DNA from: Liolophura sinensis
Lineage: Eukaryota > Mollusca > Polyplacophora > Chitonida > Chitonidae
Reading direction: 5' to 3'
Assembly: GCF_032854445.1 (NCBI RefSeq)
Contig: NC_088295.1
Location: 58,509,249 to 58,573,248 of the forward strand
Length of the DNA stretch: 64,000 bases
Part shown: positions 59,935 to 64,000 of the stretch, in pieces
How the letters are laid out: each line of letters starts with the position of its first letter
How positions within the stretch are numbered: the stretch's first letter is position 1
Notes under the pieces: generated by a model
Database searches by the model: none
What the model saw: the letters and a program-made list of their open reading frames with translations, nothing else
What the model was told of the DNA's origin: nothing
Program-made: the position numbers and the translations under genes

Positions 59935-62679
59935 CTAGAATGGATCTGCGAATAGCAGATCCTAGGCCGGGATCCCGGATCGGATCGATGACGTTTTCCC
60001 CTTCATGTTTTGTGTTCGAAGGACACATGTTTCACATACACGGCTTTCAATGTTTCCATGCGACCTTACACCGTTTGTCACTGAGGCAGTCGTGCGGTCA
60101 TTTGTATTCCCTCGAATAGATCGGCGACCCTAATGATGCTACGCTGTGCCCAGTGAAAAACGGTCGTTTCTTGGCAGACTTAGTCCGCTATTTGTAAGAA
60201 ATAAGGCAAAAACACGACCAGTTTAACAGCAAGTTTGTACATTCACATCTCAATCCACGACCTGCCATGCACGGACTCACTGCTCCACTGATAGCTCGGC
60301 CATCGTTAGAAAGTCAGCACTTGGACCAGGGCACATATCCATATCTGTCAATCTCCCTGGCCTGTTTAACGTATAGTAAAGAGGACAAGGTCTGCGCAAA
60401 ACAAAGCTAACTTTTACAGGTCCACGTCGTTTGCTGTTGTAGTTAGATCTCTACGCCATCTAATAGAATACTGGAGTTAGATGGGAACTGGAATCAATGT
60501 CATCCTACAACTGTTTCAGGAGATCACGGACAGTGTAGGCGAAAGCATCAGGTCAAATACTACAAACCCAATCCAGTCCCCATCTAACTCCATGTTAAAT
60601 CAATAGGATTCCAATCTTTTCTAAACAAAAAACGGTGTTGTCATTTAAACGCCTCTACCGAAAAAACTATTGATCGGAGCTAAAATCTGTTGACGAATGC
60701 TCGAAAGAGCATGTCTTGGGCTACAATTTCGTGCAGGTTGCACATTTCTAGCTGCCATAGTTCTCGAGTTACAGGTCATTGAACTTACGTCACTTTTTTG
60801 AGTTTTTTGCTCATATCTCAAAAAGTTTCGAAGATACCAAAAAAATACAAGCAGATTCAGAATCAGCACCTCAAGATACATCAGAATACGTTCAGAAATA
60901 TTGAACTTTGAGAACTTTTTGTGACGTCACAAATTCGACCAATAGCGAGCTTCCAGAATTTTGACCGGAAGTGAACCATTTTCGCAAACTTTAAAGAACT
61001 CGTGACCTACTAGCTGCATGTCAAATTTGAAAACGATCGGTTCAGTGGTTCTGGAGAAGAAGATTTTTAAAGATTTTACACAAAATCCAATATGGCGGCC
61101 GAACCACGTGACTTAAGAAAAAAACAAAAAATATACCCCTGGAAAATCTCCGCCAGATTGTGTGTACAAAATTTGAGACCTCTATGTTGAACGGTGTTTG
61201 AGTTCTGCTGCTAACAAAGTCGGTGAAAAAAAAATAATAATAATAATAACTAGAATGGATCTGCGAATAGCAGATCCTAGGCCGGGATCCCGGTTCTGAT
61301 CGATGACGTTTTCCCCTTCATGTTCTGAGTTCGAAGGACACATGTTCCACATACACGGCTTTCAAAGTTTCCATGCGACCTTACACCGTTTGTCACTGAG
61401 GCAGTCGGCCGGTCATTTCCATTCCCTCGAATAGATCGGCGACCTTGATGATGCTACGCTATGCCCAGTGAAAAACGGTCGTTCTTTGGCAGACTTAGCC
61501 CGCTAATTGTAAGAAATAAGGCAAAAACTCGACCAGTGTAACAGCAAGTTTGTACATTCACATCTCAATTCACGACCTGCCATGCACACTCACTGCTCCA
61601 CTGATAGCTCGGCCATCGTTAGAAAGTCAGCACTTGGACCAGGGCATATGTCCTTGTATGTCAATCACACTGGCCTGTTTAACGTATAGTAAAGAGCACG
61701 AGGTGTGCGCAAAACAAAGCTAACTTTTACAGGTCCATGTCGTTTGCTGTTGTAGTTAGATCTCTACGCCATCTAATAGAGTACTGGAGTTAGATGGGAA
61801 CTGGAATCAATGTCATCCTACAACCGTTTCGGGAGATCACGGACAGTGTAGCCGAAAGCATCAGGTCAAATACTACAAACCCAGTCCAGTCCCCATCTAA
61901 CTCCATGTTAAAGCAATAGGATTAGCACCTTTTTCTAAACAAAAAACGGTGTTGTCATTTAAACGCTTTTAGCGAAAAAACTATTGATCGGAGCTCAAAT
62001 CTGTTGACGAATGCTCGAAAGAGCATGTCTTGGGCTACAATTTCGTGCAGGTTGCACATTTCTAGCTTCCACAGATCTCGAGTTACAGGTCATTGAAGTT
62101 ACGTCACTTTTTTGAGTTTTTTGCTAATATCTCAAAAAGTTACACAGATATGCAAAAAATACAAGCAGATTCAGAATCAGCAGCTCAAGATACACCAGAA
62201 TACGTTCAGAACAAATGAACTTTGAGAACTTTTTATGACGTCATAAATTCGACCAATGGCGAACTTCCAGAATTTTGACCGGAAGTGAACCATTTTCGCA
62301 AACTTTAAAGAACTCGTAACTTACTAGCAGCATGTCAAATTTGAAACCGATCGGTTCAGTGGTTCTGGAGAAGAAGATTTTTAAAGATTTTACACAAAAT
62401 CCAATATGGCGGCCGAACCACGTGACATGGCAAAAAAGTGGAGAATTTGTCCCGAGGTATTCACCGCCAGAATATGTGTGCAAAATTTCAGACCTGTATG
62501 TTAAACGGTAAAAAAGTTTCCATGCGAACAAAGTCGGTGAAAAAAAAATAATAATAATAATAATAATAAGAAAAAACAGAACGATTACAATAGGGATCCC
62601 GTTCGGGAGAACGGGATCCCTAATAAGAAAAAACAGAACAATAACAATAGGTATCCCGTTCGGAGAACGGGATCCCTAA
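59935..62679. mobile_element. 2.7-kb hairpin-bounded double element downstream of gene D (Helitron-like candidate)
   Basis: Two direct copies of about 1.3 kb (59935-61249 and 61250-62569) each start CTAGAAT followed by the hairpin GGATCTGC-GAATA-GCAGATCC and end in poly-A plus (AAT)n. After copy 2 come two further hairpins: arms AGGGATCCCGTTC/GAACGGGATCCCT at 62592-62621, and a one-mismatch version at 62649-62677. The locus after gene B has the uninterrupted site (GCAA^TGAG at 29379/29380). The insertion ends in CTAA and lies between A and T, which recalls Helitron targets, but the start lacks the usual TC. No convincing protein is encoded, so it is non-autonomous. Confidence 0.7.
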
Positions 62680-64000
62680 TGAGAAAAACAGAGACTAAAT
62701 GACAATAAGTGAGATAAATGCAAAATCATTATCGTAATAGTCATTTTGTAAAAATGATGTAAAAATGTGTTACTGCATGAACAAAGACTAATATCCCTCA
62801 AAATTTACTATGTTATTTTTATATATTTTTAGTTAGACCGAAGAATTCATGTACATTTTTTCTCCGGCCGCACATCGGGAAGTGACCTGTTCAGTTGTCA
62901 GGGATGCATTTCCTTCTAAGACTGAAGGTATTCAGACGCCAGTTTCATAGAACTTTGCGTTAGCCTATCAATGGCTGCATCTACTAAAAGATCTCGCTTT
63001 GGCAGATCCATTTCTTCTCTGCAATTAGCCAAAGAAATGACCTGTGGTGACATCGGTAGCATGGATGCCGTGTTTGTCTAGCGTTTAATAATCCGACCCA
63101 CCATGACTACTGCTTGTCACCTATAATCGCTGGCACTGTAGGCCTGTGGCCCCTTCCACAAAGCCATCTCAGGGCATGTGGAGTCTAGCTGCCACATATG
63201 CTTGTGAGATGTGTCGCCATTGTACTTATAATTAATCTTGTCTACAATCACTTTGTACAAGCCGCCCCAGATTTTCGATTCAAATTGACAACCTTGTAAG
63301 TCGAAATGACTGACTCTAATCAGAGCTGGAGTTTTAAGGTCCATGGTTTCATATATTTACTTGTTTTGTCCCATGACAGAATAGATACTGGATTCACCTA
63401 AGCACTATCCGGTAATAAAGCTGGTTAAACAGGGACGATCTCAAGTTTCAAACGCTTTATCTCTATAGTGCCGCATACTCGGAATGCCCACATTTTTCAC
63501 AAAAGCGTTAATTGGTTAGTTAAAAACTGTGCCATTCGAAATATAGATTTAACAACTGTGACATTACGTGAAAAACTGAAAATATCAAGAAACGAAGTCA
63601 AAGGACATCCAATATATATAACAAAACAGTTCATTTTATTTGATGCAAATAATGTTTAAAAGGAGTTCAGTTTATGAGTTGGTATAATATTGTCAATAAA
63701 GGGAATATAATTATCAATATACACTGTATGTACAGGCATCTACAGGTAAACTACCTTTTGTCTGTAACTTTCACCGTCATTTTCGAGTCGACTCGTTTGC
63801 ATTGGGCATCGACAAAACAAGAGAGATAAAGTCTTTGCATGAGTGGAATAAAACAAGTTGTACACCATTTAAAAAACAACCAATATGTTTAGGTTTAATC
63901 TTTGTTTGAAAAATGAAAAGAGTGCAACAAATAGCCACAACCACGAGGAATAAAAAAATGTTTGGAACATCGGCCGAATCTAACTTTGCAACGTAATATG
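62680..64000. other. Intergenic region continuing toward a predicted next paralogue
   Basis: Matches 29380-30730, the region leading into the 3' end of gene C. The window stops before the expected terminal exon. No gene inside. Confidence 0.6.

Noticed and set aside
62592-62677. GC-rich hairpins that look like bacterial terminators
   Set aside because: The context is an animal genome and a repeat boundary; no bacterial genes are near.

Overview
This is nuclear DNA from an animal, most likely a mollusc. Genes are split into short exons with GT-AG introns, nearly all extracellular exons are phase 1-1, and the sequence is AT-rich with many tRNA-derived SINEs, non-LTR retrotransposon pieces and minisatellites. 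The mollusc assignment is inference: the SINE ends (a 'ggcgtaaaac...aataaata' type tail) and the LINE 3' tail ('ggcgttaaaccataa' plus CATT repeats) resemble repeats I associate with molluscs. No species can be named from sequence alone.

The backbone is a cluster of four related single-pass receptor genes, called A to D here. A (minus, 15386 to 1771) and B (plus, 16977 to 28334) are head to head. B and C are tail to tail. C (minus, 45818 to 31046) and D (plus, 47706 to 59062) are again head to head. Each has the same 12-exon plan: signal peptide, five Ig-like domains, one fibronectin type III domain, one transmembrane helix, and a four-exon tail of about 66-71 residues. The tail carries two YxxL motifs nine residues apart (an ITAM-like arrangement) and a third tyrosine in a YEN context. 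A, C and D have intact reading frames of 766, 763 and 762 codons. B has a 1-nt frameshift in Ig1 and a 153-bp in-frame deletion in Ig5.

The A-B and C-D pairs are two units of a tandem array with a period of about 30 kb. Sequence left of A and right of D matches the B-C intergenic region, so the array probably continues beyond both ends of the window. Decayed Ig exons lie inside B and D and in antisense downstream of both.

Mobile DNA is concentrated in introns and intergenic gaps. It includes a 5'-truncated RNase H-bearing LINE with a target-site duplication in C, a decayed LINE tail in C, a foldback MITE in A, a 2.7-kb hairpin-bounded double element downstream of D whose empty site survives downstream of B, and many SINEs. 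Several minisatellites (12, 29, 31, 40 and about 47 bp) have expanded in one paralogue from a unit still seen in single copy in another.

Function is inferred: variable paralogous Ig receptors with tyrosine-based tails in divergent pairs suggest cell-surface recognition, in immunity or cell adhesion. Nothing in the sequence proves the ligand.
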